64,000 nt of DNA from Oreohelix idahoensis (lineage: Eukaryota; Mollusca; Gastropoda; Stylommatophora; Oreohelicidae), in assembly GCA_024509875.1 (NCBI GenBank), contig JAMPIV010012279.1:1-64000 (forward strand), given 5' to 3'. Numbering within the stretch: position 1 is the first letter of the stretch; each line of letters starts with the position of its first letter. The notes beneath the pieces are model-generated. The model was not told the DNA's origin. It was given only the letters and a program-made list of their open reading frames with translations, and searched no databases. A program made the position numbers and the translations under genes. Shown here one piece after another: positions 1-12,860 of the stretch.

Positions 1-1046
1 GTTCAATAGATTCAGAAATTCATAAATCATAGAGTTCTAGTTCGTGAAGCTGTATAAATAATAATAATTTCTATAACTTCTGCAACAGTGTCAGCTACAG
101 ATCTTCAATGTTCATAAACAATAATAAATGCTCCCATTCTGATGCTAGCAGATCAGTTGTATACAATAAGTCCGTTCACTGTCTGCACGTGAATAGCATA
201 CATGGGCTACAGGTCAGCTCGACCTTTATAATGTTCCTAAGTCTAACCATCTGACTTGGACGTGATCTCTGATATAACGAATCCTGGAACACAGACAATA
301 GTCTTGTTGGTCTAGAGCGACCCATATATATTTAACTAGTTCAGGTATACAGATACCGGTGACTTAATCCTAGTCAAAGTACCTCTCCATTTTGCATCAC
401 ACAGGCGAGCAAATAGGCGACAAAATGACGAACCTCTAGATGATAGCATAAAGTTCGATACAAGAGGAATTACCTTATTTCGGAAAATCAACCATGAACA
501 TATGCCTCCAGGCAGGCGTGAATAATACTGGGAAATAGTCTAGTTAGCTAACTAACTCACAAAGACAATGTATTTCCCTCAGAAAATCACAAGACGCAGT
601 TGCGTCTGCTCGCTTCTTAAACCATTTCTCAACTGCCGAACTGGGCGGAACACACAGAACGAACTCCCAGCTTTTGACATGCGCAGAACGACAATCTCTG
701 AGTTGCCGTTCACAATAAGACGATTCTAAGAACATTCGAGATAAAAGTCTTACACAGTCGCGCCTTTTATGGTCATGAAAAGAAGCGTTAAGAAAGGTTT
801 CAGACATCTACCATAGTTGACTGGTACTACCAAATAAGGAGATGTGGTCACGCTTCGTTCAAGAAATTATAGACCGAACGTGTCTCTATACAAGAGAAGG
901 CAACTCCTAAAAAATTGTAGTCTCGATAACTCGGATTATGTCCCTTTGACCATAGAAAACATAATACACACTTCAGTCAAAAAAATGATCATACATATGA
1001 AAAAATGTTTATACAAACGAAAAATAATAATGATCCGTGCGTAACA
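1..1046 (-). repeat. 3' LTR of the first LTR element (partial)
   Basis: Matches the copy at about 3990-5138 along its length, for example the shared TAGTTAGCTAACTAACTCAC near 542 and 4631. Its TG end is at 1046 (minus-strand TGTTACGCAC). The other end runs off the window. It contains chance reading frames only. Confidence 0.8.
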
Positions 1047-2051
1047 GGCTTCAAATGTACTTTCTGTCTTAGAAAGCTCAACCCATCGTAAAAAAGTAAG
1101 ACGTATGCTTGAGATGAATTCTGAGAATTCAACTCCAGTTTCTGGTAACATGTTTTTAAATTTAAGACGATATCCGTCCTCGTTAAGTTGGTACTTCTTT
1201 AACAATGCCGCCCTGACAACCTCATAGTTGTTTTTGTCCGGCACATCTACCATACTCAACAAAGTCAAAGCATCACCTCTAAGTATCTTGGACAGATGAT
1301 AAACATAGAATGTTTTATCTATATTATGCACCTTACATGCACTTTCAAATCTATCTAGATAAAATGTTATATCATCAATTGAGGGATTAAATGCTGGTAG
1401 ATTAAGCTTGAAATCCTTAGCATTAGTCTTATCTGACACCTTATTTGCATCATTAGCATTACCAGTGTTCAATAACTTTAACTTCTCTAACTCTAAAGCT
1501 AAGAGTTTTTCTTCATGCTCCATTTTTGCTTTTCTCTCATCAGACTCTCTTTGTAACCTTCTTTCTTCAGCCTCAGCCTGTAACTTTCTTTCTTCAGCCT
1601 GAGCCTGTAACTTTTTTTCTTCAGCCTGAGCCTGTAACTTTTTTTCTTCAACCTCTATTTCAAGTCTCTTATTTTCAGCTTCTTTTTCAAGTCTCTTATT
1701 TTCAGCCTCTTTTTCAAGTCTCTTATTTTCAGCCTCTTTTTCAAGTCTCTTATTTTCAGCCTCTTTTTCAAGTCTCTTATTTTCAGCCTCAGCCTGAAGT
1801 CTCTTCTCCTGAGATTCTGCTTCTCTTTTTTGTTTCTCCATTTCCATTTGAAATCTTTTTTCATCTACCTGCATCTGCAGTTTCTTTTGTTCAACTTCAG
1901 CATCTATTCTCTTTTGTTCAGTTTGTTCTTTCATTTTCTTTTCCTCCGACTTCAATGCCTTGGCATATTGAACAGTCGCAAATTCTTCTAATTTATCACC
2001 AGTCTTCCCAAGGGTTTTACCCTGCTCAATAAAGTACTCAAATGTAGACAT
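1047..2051 (-). pseudogene. gag-like protein with long coiled coil, truncated at the LTR
   Basis: The minus-strand frame opens with Met at 2051. After a short N-terminal helix it has about 150 residues of charged coiled coil built from AENKRLEKE-type nine-residue repeats. A globular segment follows (LPAFNPSIDDITFYLDRF, then LLKKYQLNEDGYRLKF and SEFISSIRLTFLRWVEL). This is the capsid-like gag signature seen in many metazoan gypsy elements, which normally continues to a zinc knuckle. Here the frame runs into the 3' LTR at 1046/1047 and picks up about 35 LTR-encoded residues before a stop at 936, so the C-terminus is lost. It would package element RNA if functional. Assignment to gag is good; the clade is not resolved. 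Confidence 0.75.
1560..1790 (-). repeat. 27-bp minisatellite inside the gag coiled coil
   Basis: Two blocks of 27-bp units lie in frame: about five copies of a unit containing TTATTTTCAGCCTCTTTTTC (1660-1790), and about four of a unit containing TTCTTCAGCCTGAGCCTG (1560-1650). The period of 27 keeps the frame and adds nine residues per unit, lengthening the coil. Confidence 0.9.
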
Positions 2052-3699
2052 GATGTCTAAAATGTGAGTACAGAACCTGAAATAATTAATTATCTTATTC
2101 CAATCTTAATAGCAACAAGACTTAATAAAGTGCTTGTATAATCACTATGTTTACTCCAATCTCTGTGGGAAACAAGACTTGACACCAACTTGTATTATCA
2201 AATGTATAATAATATCACAAGTCACCTCTTTATCATCAGTGCACTACACAAATCAGTGCATAACCATCAGTTATTTATCATAACTGCACTACAATAGTGC
2301 ATAAGCAAAAAACCACCAGTTAGTTATGATAAGTGCACTATAGACCAATAGTGCATGAGCATATATGTAACAATAGTGAAAGCTAACTATGCAAGAACTA
2401 TGTAAACAATAACAAGACAATGTAAACAATAACAAAGGTCGACAACAATGTAAACAATAACAAAGATCAAAGTCAATGTAAACAACAACAAAGATCAAAG
2501 TCAATGTAAACAATAACAAAGATCAGAGTCAATGTAAACAACAACAAAGATCAAAGTCAATGTAAACAATAACAAAGATCAAAGTCAATGTAAACAATAA
2601 CAAAGATCAGAGCAATACGAAAACATTCGCATAAGTCAAATAAATAAACAGCGAAACTAAAAAGAAATATGCGAAGATATGACAAACAAATGACGCTACA
2701 GTGTATAGACAGCAATTCTTTATAAAAAACTGAATAATAGAAAAGAGGAGACCTACAAATACAAACAATTGAAATCGAAACTAAAAAATAGAAAGAGAGA
2801 AAAAAATATACAAAAAACCAAAATAAAGCACAACTCGTCACAACTAAACAGATATAGCAACGATTGTCGCTAGCAAATTTCACAGTAGGAAATTCGCACA
2901 GTCCCTAACGAAAACGCTAACAGTAGAACCTCTGTGACGTGGTATTTTCTACTGAAAGACACCGCCCAACCGAAAAACCCGCTGAAATATAAACATATAA
3001 ATATACAAATACAAATAACATTTAACATGTAACATGTAAACAGTGTGAAAAATGTGAGAGACAGAAGGCTCAGTTAGAACATAAGGGCACAGTTCACAAA
3101 CAAAACAGGCCACTTAATTTCTATGAATCCACAACGTCAGCACAGTTCAGAACAGGATGTGATCAGCATTCTTAGGACAATGATCCAACGTTGATCCATA
3201 TCTGCTCTCATAAACTGCCATGACGAAGGAAATGAGCTTCTGACAGGAAACAGCTTCTGAACTTGACCTTCTGAATTGACTTGAGCACTTGACCTTCTCA
3301 ATCCGGAACAGTTGTTACGGCACTTGTCCTTCTTCCTAACAGATCAGGAAATCGATTTGCTCGGCACTTGTCCTTCTATCGTAGGAAAACTGCCAACTTG
3401 ACGAGCAACGCCGGGTATTTTGAAACAATTTCCAACTTTCAGCAACGCCGGGTACTTTCAAAATCTTTCATCAAACATTGAGGTGATGAGTTGAAACTGT
3501 AATGTTGAAAGCTTGATGATGATGTCTGGGTTTGTTGACCCCCTTGATAGCTGGTATCAGAGTAAACCAACATATGGCCACCAAAAATGATAAGGGTGGA
3601 TTTAACCAAAAATAATAATGGTGCGCCAAAAAATGCCAGGTACGTTAGCTCCGTTATAAGATTGACGACCACTTGCCACCCCTATCGACACCTGGTATT

Positions 3700-3700
<1 letters not shown>
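2052..3700 (-). other. Leader region between 5' LTR and gag
   Basis: No convincing ORF. It holds the 28-bp array (2399-2615) and degenerate repeats of GCACTTGTCCTTCT (about 3270-3380) and AGCAACGCCGGGTA (3401 and 3440). Its position makes it the untranslated leader of the element. Confidence 0.5.
2399..2615. repeat. 28-bp tandem array in the leader
   Basis: About seven units of AATGTAAACAATAACAAAGA followed by TCAAAGTC with a few substitutions (AACAAC for AATAAC, GATCAGAG for GATCAAAG). Short ORFs across it are by-products of the repeat. Confidence 0.9.
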
Positions 3701-5138
<1,438 letters not shown>

Positions 5139-6011
5139 CTCATATTACTACTACACAACTGACACACATAGGATAATATTAATAAAATATGTCACTACAA
5201 GATTCATATTGATAAATTATGTACATATAACTTGTAATTAAAATTGATTGTGATTCCTGGTTCACTTTGTATTTGAATCAGGACACATATATATTAGTGA
5301 CAGTAATTAATACATATTTATATTTGAAAATTTACCAGTGCCTCATTTAAGAATAGTCTTATAGAGTGTTAAATGTGTGTGAGTGTCACAGTGTTGTCAC
5401 GTGTGGTAGAATAAATTAAATTGTTTATCTGTCTGTTGTTGTGACTTACACTTCATCATATACATACCCTAGACATTCAACGTAGTCATCACAATATTCC
5501 AGAATAATTCTGACTGAGGTATAAATATGTGGTAGCAAGTAAGGTCATCTGTAATACACTACCCTTATTAGATACATATACCTTCACAGCTGATCTCAGT
5601 CAGTACACTAAGTCCCCTATAAATATTTATAACATCCCACTTTACCACAGCTATCACAAGTTTCGCATTGACGCATAGTCAAGCGCTAAATACCAAAAAA
5701 TACATCCAAACATTTAAACATTTTCAAAGAACTACTGTCACTACATAATAGTAACCTTAACACACAGTCTAGCGCTGGCGCAGAAAAAAAATAAATAAAT
5801 ATCACAATGTCCAAAACACATTTCTCAAAAAGAAAATTTCAATACAAAAAATGTTTCTTAACGTTAAGTTAAATAAAAATAGTATTTTTATTTCTAAGTA
5901 ATACATAGCTATAATTAACAACTAACAATTAAATCAGCTAGGTAACATAATTAAAAAAAAAATAATCTTATCTTAAAACAGACACCCATCAAAACGAGTA
6001 ATTTTTTCTTT

Positions 6012-6043
<32 letters not shown>

Positions 6044-6588
6044 TCACAGAAACGTCACATGGGGTAATACACTGTTAACTATATACAAAGTTATAAATAT
6101 ATATAAGTGTAATATTATTTATCTTAACTATGTATTATAATCAGATACCTAAATTCTATAAATGAACAAGAGTATCAGCCGTCGCTGTTAATTCTACCAA
6201 TTCCATTTAATCCGAACTTTAAGTTAATTCTAGCTGACAAAAAATCGAATTGTTTAAATTTAGAAAAAATGGAAACCAAGTTTCAGAATACGTCCTTAAC
6301 TTCAACGCAAAATCATTAATAATACATACAAGTTACGTTTAAAATTACCTTTCACTAAACAATTAATTCAAATAATCTGTATATAAATATGTTAACTAAA
6401 CATGGTATCAAACCCATGATGAAAAAACAAAACAAAATTTTAAGTAGTGAATAAAAACACTCAGGACTATCTATGAAAATGACTATTACATCGTCTCAGT
6501 AAATAAGTTTGTGCATAGAAATGAACTAATGCATAATTAAAATACAGTCATATAAGTAACAACCAAAAATAATTATGGCAATCAAATG
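5139..6588. other. AT-rich spacer, nothing recognised
   Basis: No ORF, repeat family or RNA gene was recognised. An A-run of about 25 bp lies at 6019-6043. Confidence 0.5.
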
Positions 6589-6694
6589 TTACAAAGAGAT
6601 TACATAATATTCCATTAACAACATATAAAGTTCTATACTAAAGAATACAATAACATTCACTGTTTGTAAACAGAACAAAAAATAAACAGGACCT

Positions 6695-6883
6695 TTAAAA
6701 AAAATTCCTTCGAGGTCTTGCGAACATCTCATCAACACGCGAGGTGACATCATGACACGGTGGGTTAATGTACTGGCTAGGCTCGCTTGAATGGACAAAT
6801 GGCACATAGTGATCTACATCTCTCCCAGGTAATGTAAAATTAGAATGGTGACTCCCCTCGCAAAGTCGCTCGCTGTGAGACAA
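6695..6883 (-). other. Short unidentified ORF
   Basis: A 62-residue minus-strand frame ending ARPRRNFF. It is slightly GC-richer than its surroundings and lies downstream of the two minus-strand ORFs at 7154-8979. It could be a C-terminal remnant of the same unit, but nothing shows this. Low support. Confidence 0.15.
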
Positions 6884-7153
6884 TACAAATGAAAATATAT
6901 ATTTTAATCCATGGTAAAATTAAGAGGGAACACGGAAAAGTTCACTACACAATTACCCAAACTCTGTGGTTGTGTAAGGTTGTGGCCCTTTCTGTGATGT
7001 CAACAACTCTCGTCACATAGCAGACAACACAGAAGTCTTAGGGACAACTTGACCTATAATTCACGGTCGTCAGTGCGGTAGGCTGAAAAAAATTACTACC
7101 TTCACAAGACCGAGATGCTCTCTCAAAATTACCAGCATGACAAGCAAAAGCAT

Positions 7154-7846
7154 TTAAGAACTTATTACCGTTCCTATTACTCCGATTACTAATAATCTTG
7201 CTCTTATGTGGAGCATAGTTAACCTGGTTACGATCTCTTTTTTGCTATTGAGAGCATTGTTATTTGCTCTATTGAAATAGTTGCACTGATTTAAATCCCA
7301 GTTTGCATAGTTACGGTTAGCATCTTTTCTTACATAAGAATGTCCACTAGATAGAATTTGCTTTTTACCAGAAAAATTATTACTAGATTGGTAGTCTTGC
7401 ATACAGTTATTTCTACCATCATTTCTACAATTCTTAGGATCAAAATGTTGAAATCTGTCTAATTGCTTCTTGTTTTTAGGAGAAAAAACGTTATCATATA
7501 ATGAACTCCCTCTAACCTCAGGGTTATGTCTCCTATCAAAACTGCTTTTATCTTTGCTTGTGGCAATGTATTTAATAGCTGGGTCATACTGTATGGACTG
7601 GGTATGACTAGTAAAAGGCTTGATAGTCTCTTTATTTTTTTGCACAACATTTGTTTCCTTCATGGAACAAGCAGTGGTATGTTTGTTACTTGTTACCAAT
7701 TTATCAGATCTGTCAATAAATACGCGGTTGGTTTTTAACACCCTGACTTGAGATTTATTACTGTTTCTTTCCTTATCTACAGGACTGCCCATTACTGTAG
7801 AATTCTCTTTGTTGGACTGTCGCCAAGAAACAATATTATTGGACAT
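7154..7846 (-). CDS. Unidentified Asn/Ser/Lys-rich ORF, overlapping the next in the minus-one frame
   Basis: A 230-residue frame, hydrophilic and low in complexity, with Asn, Ser, Lys and Tyr throughout and no zinc knuckle or catalytic motif. It overlaps the end of the 395-residue ORF by 55 bp, one base back in frame, so the two were probably once one protein or a frameshifted pair. No canonical slippery heptamer is present in the part of the overlap where both frames are open, so a simple indel is the easier reading. The composition resembles the disordered tail of a retroelement ORF1 or gag, but there is no direct homology to cite. Confidence 0.4.
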   Translation of the reverse strand: MSNNIVSWRQSNKENSTVMGSPVDKERNSNKSQVRVLKTNRVFIDRSDKLVTSNKHTTACSMKETNVVQKNKETIKPFTSHTQSIQYDPAIKYIATSKDKSSFDRRHNPEVRGSSLYDNVFSPKNKKQLDRFQHFDPKNCRNDGRNNCMQDYQSSNNFSGKKQILSSGHSYVRKDANRNYANWDLNQCNYFNRANNNALNSKKEIVTRLTMLHIRARLLVIGVIGTVISS

Positions 7847-8979
7847 AGCATTGGTAGTGCGTTGAAAGTTCCACGAAAAGATATACGTCCACTATTCTTG
7901 ACCTTAGAATGCGCAAAAAGTGTCTGAGGCTGACTTTTTGCTTTTGTGGTCTGATGATACGAAACTTTCTGTCTATCATCGTCAACACTGACGGAAGACC
8001 ACATTTTGTTCTTCAAAACAATGTCAAGCAGACCATCTACTCTTCCTCTTGCTTCCGCAATTTGAATATCTCTAAGCGCAATCTCTGCACCTAATTTCTT
8101 GTTTAAACTCTCAGTTCTAAAAACTTTACAGCTTTCCTCTGCTAGCAAATTTTCAATCTTAATCAATTTGTCTTTCTCCACCATTAACTCTTCCACTCTC
8201 TCTTTATCAACCCTCTCAATCTCAATATCATGGCTATTCGTAAGCCTATCAACCTTCTCTAGGGGTATGGTATCCTTTTCTTTAATTTGGCGACCAAAAA
8301 TCGCATCGTCACTTAACAGATCAGTAAGTGTTTCATCACACAACTTCTCATATTTCTTAATCTGAACTTCTAATTTTCCACAAATCTCCGTCTTCTCTTG
8401 AACTTCTTGAGTTAGCTCTTTAACCTCGCCATTTTTTCCCATCTGAGCTTCCATCTCTTTAATTTTGCACAATGCCGAGTCTAATTTTGCTCGAACACAA
8501 GCAAGCTCAGAATTTGATTTACATAAATCACCTGTAAGTTTAGTCACTTTTTTATGTAGCTTATTCACTTCAGTAGTACTTTTTAAGCAACTTTCCCTTT
8601 GCTCCTGTGTACTCTGTTTTATATCTCCTATTTGCTTCTTCTCTTTTAACTCTTCTTTCTGGTCACTATGCATGCCGTCGCGCAATAACGTACGCATACT
8701 CTTCAATATGTTATCACGTTTAATACCAATATGCTTGTCCAAAAACAGAGGAAGGTCCATAACCAATAACCTTGCCAGATCCTTAGCCATACTCAAATGA
8801 GGAATGGACTGAAATCTATCATCAGCAAACTCTCTTAGAGCTCTCGATGCACTGACCAAAAACCTGTCCATAACATGTGCCTCAAGCTCTGAGCCTTTTA
8901 ATTTCTCAAAATCTGTCCCTTCTTGAAACAGATACTCTAATAAAGGCCTCATATCCTCCGGATCTGTATCACAATCCAT
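7792..8979 (-). CDS. Unidentified coiled-coil protein (retroelement ORF1/gag-like or host exon)
   Basis: A 395-residue minus-strand frame, the longest unexplained ORF in the first 20 kb. The start is Met at 8979 (MDCDTDPEDMRPLLEYLF). Residues 1-100 look globular and acidic. Residues about 105-320 are strongly charged with coiled-coil spacing (EELKEKKQIGDIKQ, ELTQEVQEKTEICGKLEVQI). The last 28 residues (from about FNALPMLC) are probably out-of-frame read-through, since the neighbouring frame takes over there. No nuclease, polymerase or zinc motif is seen. An intronless coiled-coil ORF followed by a disordered ORF suits a retroelement ORF1/gag that has lost its pol, but no LTR pair or RT lies beside it. 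A host exon remains possible. Confidence 0.45.
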   Translation of the reverse strand: MDCDTDPEDMRPLLEYLFQEGTDFEKLKGSELEAHVMDRFLVSASRALREFADDRFQSIPHLSMAKDLARLLVMDLPLFLDKHIGIKRDNILKSMRTLLRDGMHSDQKEELKEKKQIGDIKQSTQEQRESCLKSTTEVNKLHKKVTKLTGDLCKSNSELACVRAKLDSALCKIKEMEAQMGKNGEVKELTQEVQEKTEICGKLEVQIKKYEKLCDETLTDLLSDDAIFGRQIKEKDTIPLEKVDRLTNSHDIEIERVDKERVEELMVEKDKLIKIENLLAEESCKVFRTESLNKKLGAEIALRDIQIAEARGRVDGLLDIVLKNKMWSSVSVDDDRQKVSYHQTTKAKSQPQTLFAHSKVKNSGRISFRGTFNALPMLCPIILFLGDSPTKRILQ

Positions 8980-10275
8980 TGTGACTTGCTTACTCAGTCG
9001 ACCATATATGTATAAATCAACTTTCTACCTCACCAAACCAAGTTTAGATCTCAAATACTGTATCATTAATTCCTGTACATAGAACCTTTATAAAAATTCC
9101 TCATGCATCATCATATTCTATAATTAATCGATACAATTATCGACACCAACAACAATAGTTATCAATAGAATAGGATAGTGAAGATTGAGGCTTGCTGACA
9201 TGGACAGAAGTGGCAACATTTACACACAACAAAACCACTTATCTGAAGATAATCCCGACCCTTCCGCCAACACACTGGATATCACAAAGTTCTGTCGTTA
9301 AAACTACTCCACCGCAGAAAGGTACAAGGACTCAGCTCCCTTGTCTTTAGATCTCTGCCACTGTACAGTATGTGCTCAACAATGCATAAGACGACAGGAA
9401 CTGAACACAGCAACTCCGCAACTCGTCACTTGAGGTATACGTGCAGACGAACTCTCAAAACACTGCACACATAGTTGAACTTTTATATGGACCGGAACAG
9501 GCACTGTAACTCTTATGGCATGAATGACGCTGGTATCGCTCAAATGTTTAATATTATGGACTCCTGTAGTCCTTCTTTCACATGCCAAAACAAATACTGT
9601 CAAAGTCTCCTTGCAACTTTTGATACAAAAAATTAGGCTGGAAACGCTGTACATCTGTAATTCCTCGCCGCTAGTAATGCTGTAGGCCCTATAACGAGCA
9701 TGTAGCAGGTATTCGATCCAAATGTTGACCTTTTGCCCTACTGTCAATGTTCATCACGAGAATGCCGTGAAATGCTACCGTAATGTTTTCTCGACGTCAC
9801 TTTCAGGTTCAAATATGTTAGTGGTATATTTCCTCAATTGCGCCACACAGGCTATACATAAACTCGAGAAGCAAACACTGTGGTCCTTAGGATATGCTGT
9901 CATTAATACCACACAGTTCATCAACGCGAATAGGTGTCGCAGGTATTAAATCCCGCTAAATCTGTAAACCACCACTGATACTCCATGATGTTGCTACTAC
10001 ACGTAATTCTCACTGATACTAGTATATGCTGATGCTATGAGGCCACTGATAGTATAATAATCCAGGAGGTTGTATTTATGGTGAAGAAGGAGAGTGTGTT
10101 TTGGGACAGTCACTCACAGTAGCGCACACACCGAGTCATGGAATGGTGTAACGTCTGATGATTTTTAACCATGGTTTATTACAATTATAACATCACGTAG
10201 ATCTAGACGAATACAGTTACATCGAAACATGAATCTTCATAATGCAGTTAACACACCATACGGCCCATACACATC
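8980..10275. other. Spacer without recognised genes
   Basis: Only short chance ORFs on both strands (for example 9376-9747 minus). No repeat family was recognised. Confidence 0.4.
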
Positions 10276-10647
10276 CTGGCCTACAAAATCTCTACTCCTC
10301 ACATCAGTGCACAAAGACTGCATCTACGGCAGTTATATAATAATCATGGCCTACAAAATCTCTATACCTCACATCAGTGCACAAAGACTGCATCTACGGC
10401 AGTTATGTAATAATCAAGGCCTACAAAATCTCTATACTTCACATCAGTGCACAAAGACTGCATCTACGGCAGTTATATAATAATCATGGCCTACAAAATC
10501 TCTATACCTCACATCAGTGCACAAAGACTGCATCTACGGCAGTTATATAATAATCATGGCCTACAGAATCTCTATACCTCACATCAGTGCACAAAGACTG
10601 CATCTACGGCAGTTATATAATAATCATGGCCTACAAAATCTCTATAG
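10276..10647. repeat. 70-bp tandem array, about 5.3 copies
   Basis: The string ACATCAGTGCACAAAGACTG recurs at 10301, 10371, 10441, 10511 and 10581, an exact 70-bp period. Each unit ends in GGCCTACAAAATCTCTATAC. Units differ at only a few bases. Short ORFs here are produced by the array. Confidence 0.97.
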
Positions 10648-10826
10648 CTCTGCACAGGCATACATTATCCAAAAACACATCAGGGCTGACCACCTCAGTC
10701 AAAAACCCCGCACACACTGATCCCACGGGAACACACCCCGTTCACACAGTCACGAGAATCTCCTGTTCACTTAACACCGCTCTCAAAAATCCCTGCGGAC
10801 ACTAGCCGCGAGAGCTATTCACGTAT

Positions 10827-12166
10827 TTGCAGCCTATTTTCCAGGCGAGGGACGATTCTCAAGTCCCTCATGGTCATTACTCATCCCTGTCCGTAATACA
10901 GGATGAGGAAACAAGTTTCTCGGATGTAAATCTTCCTCTTCCGATGATTCCACTTCATTCTAGTGAATCATGGAAAAATGTCACTGTTTCTCCTAATTTG
11001 TCTATAGCGGAACAGCGACAAGTCTCGTCAATGTTACAAACATTTCAGGATGTCCTTACTGACATTCCTGGACATACCCATGTCATTGAACATGACATTG
11101 TTCTAACTGACCATACTCCTATTAGGGTTAGACCTTATCCTATACATATACATTTTCAAGCACAGGTCGAGAAAGAGTTGGATGAGATGATAGATTTGAA
11201 AATAATCGAACCATCCACCTCTGCATATTCTTCGCCGATGGTTATTGTTCGGAAAAAAGACAATAACATACGTCTTTGCGTTGATTATCGCAAATTGAAT
11301 CAAGTTCGAAATTCGATGCTGAACCTATGCCTTTATTAGAAGAGCTACTTACTAGGCTTTCTAAATCTCATTTCTTCACTAAACTTGACTTGTCTAAGGG
11401 ATATTGGCAAGTTCCTTTATCTGAACACGCCAAACCTCTTACTGCTTTTTCTACACCTAGGGGTTTGTTTCAATGTAATTTCATGCCTTTCGGCCTTATG
11501 AACGCCCCAGCTACATTCGTACGCATGATGCGTCGAATCCTATCTTATTGATCAGATGTCATTGCATACCTAGACGACATCTGTCTTTTCAGTGATACTT
11601 GGGAAGATCACTATTTGGGGTTAAATGAATTACTGTCTACTTTACGCAAGCATAAGTTGACAGCGAAACCCTCTAAAGCCTGTATTGGTTTTAGCGAAAT
11701 TTCTTTCCTAGGTCACCGTGTCGGTCATGGTTTCCTAAAGACATAGGACCATAATACCAGTAAAATACTTAACATCTCTATTCCTAAGAATAAAAAGCAA
11801 GTGAGAAGTCTCTTAGGTCTTATACAATTTTATGGACGATTCATTCAGAATCTATCCTCTATCATGGCACCTCTTTCTTCGTTACTAAAGAAAGGGTCTC
11901 CTAATATGGTCCACTGGTCTCAGGAATGCCAATCCTCTTTGGATAAGATTAAAACTTTGTTTTCAACTCCACCTATCTTAATGTTACCTACTACAGATAA
12001 GACATTTGTTCTTCGTAGTGACGCTTCATCCACTGGGATCGGAGCGGCACTAATGCAAGAGTACTCAGAAACTCTGTATCCTGTAATGTATATCTCTCGA
12101 AAACTTAATGCAGCAGAAAGGAATTACTCGGTTTTAGACCGTGAATTATTGGCTATTTATACTTAG
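10827..12166 (+). pseudogene. Ty3/gypsy-type reverse transcriptase and RNase H, decayed
   Basis: RT motifs appear in order: PSTSAYSSPMVIVRKK, RLCVDYRKLN, FFTKLDLSKGYWQVPL, FMPFGLMNAPATF and the catalytic YLDD box (codons 11567-11578). The connection follows (RSLLGLIQFYGRFI), then RNase H (RSDASSTGIGAALMQ, ERNYSVLDRELLA). Breaks: a small indel near 11,310 shifts frame, and in-frame stops lie at 11549 (TGA), 11744 (TAG) and 12164. The polymerase would copy element RNA into DNA in the particle. No protease or integrase lies upstream. RNase H is followed by only about 190 bp before the polypurine tract, so RT/RNase H is the last domain here. That suggests integrase came first, or that integrase was deleted. 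Confidence 0.9.
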
Positions 12167-12340
12167 AGAAATACTTTCTCTGAGATGTTGAGATATATTC
12201 TCACTTGTCGATCTATTCGTCGACTTAGCCTATTTGGCATTATATAAATTACTGATATTTCTCATCTGCGCATTATTCGTGCGTTGTGAGCCTATTGTAT
12301 GTTGCTCTTAGATGGAAAAAAAAAATGATTTTCATTTTTT

Positions 12341-12358
12341 CCCGGGGGGTGTGGTAGT
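12341..12358 (+). other. Polypurine tract candidate
   Basis: CCCGGGGGGTGTGGTAG sits directly before the LTR start TGTTACGCAC, where plus-strand DNA priming occurs in LTR elements. Confidence 0.6.
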
Positions 12359-12359
12359 C

Positions 12360-12860
<501 letters not shown>

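Noticed and set aside
544..807. 87-residue ORF conserved at 4634-4897
   Set aside because: Conserved because both lie in the two LTR copies; differences include frame-breaking changes and no protein motif is seen.
3545..3570. TGGTATCAGAG at 3552 as an initiator-Met primer-binding site
   Set aside because: It lies on the strand opposite to the element and not next to an LTR edge; the match is to the plant-type sequence and likely chance.
9376..9949. Overlapping ORFs on both strands near 9,700
   Set aside because: No motif or conservation evidence.
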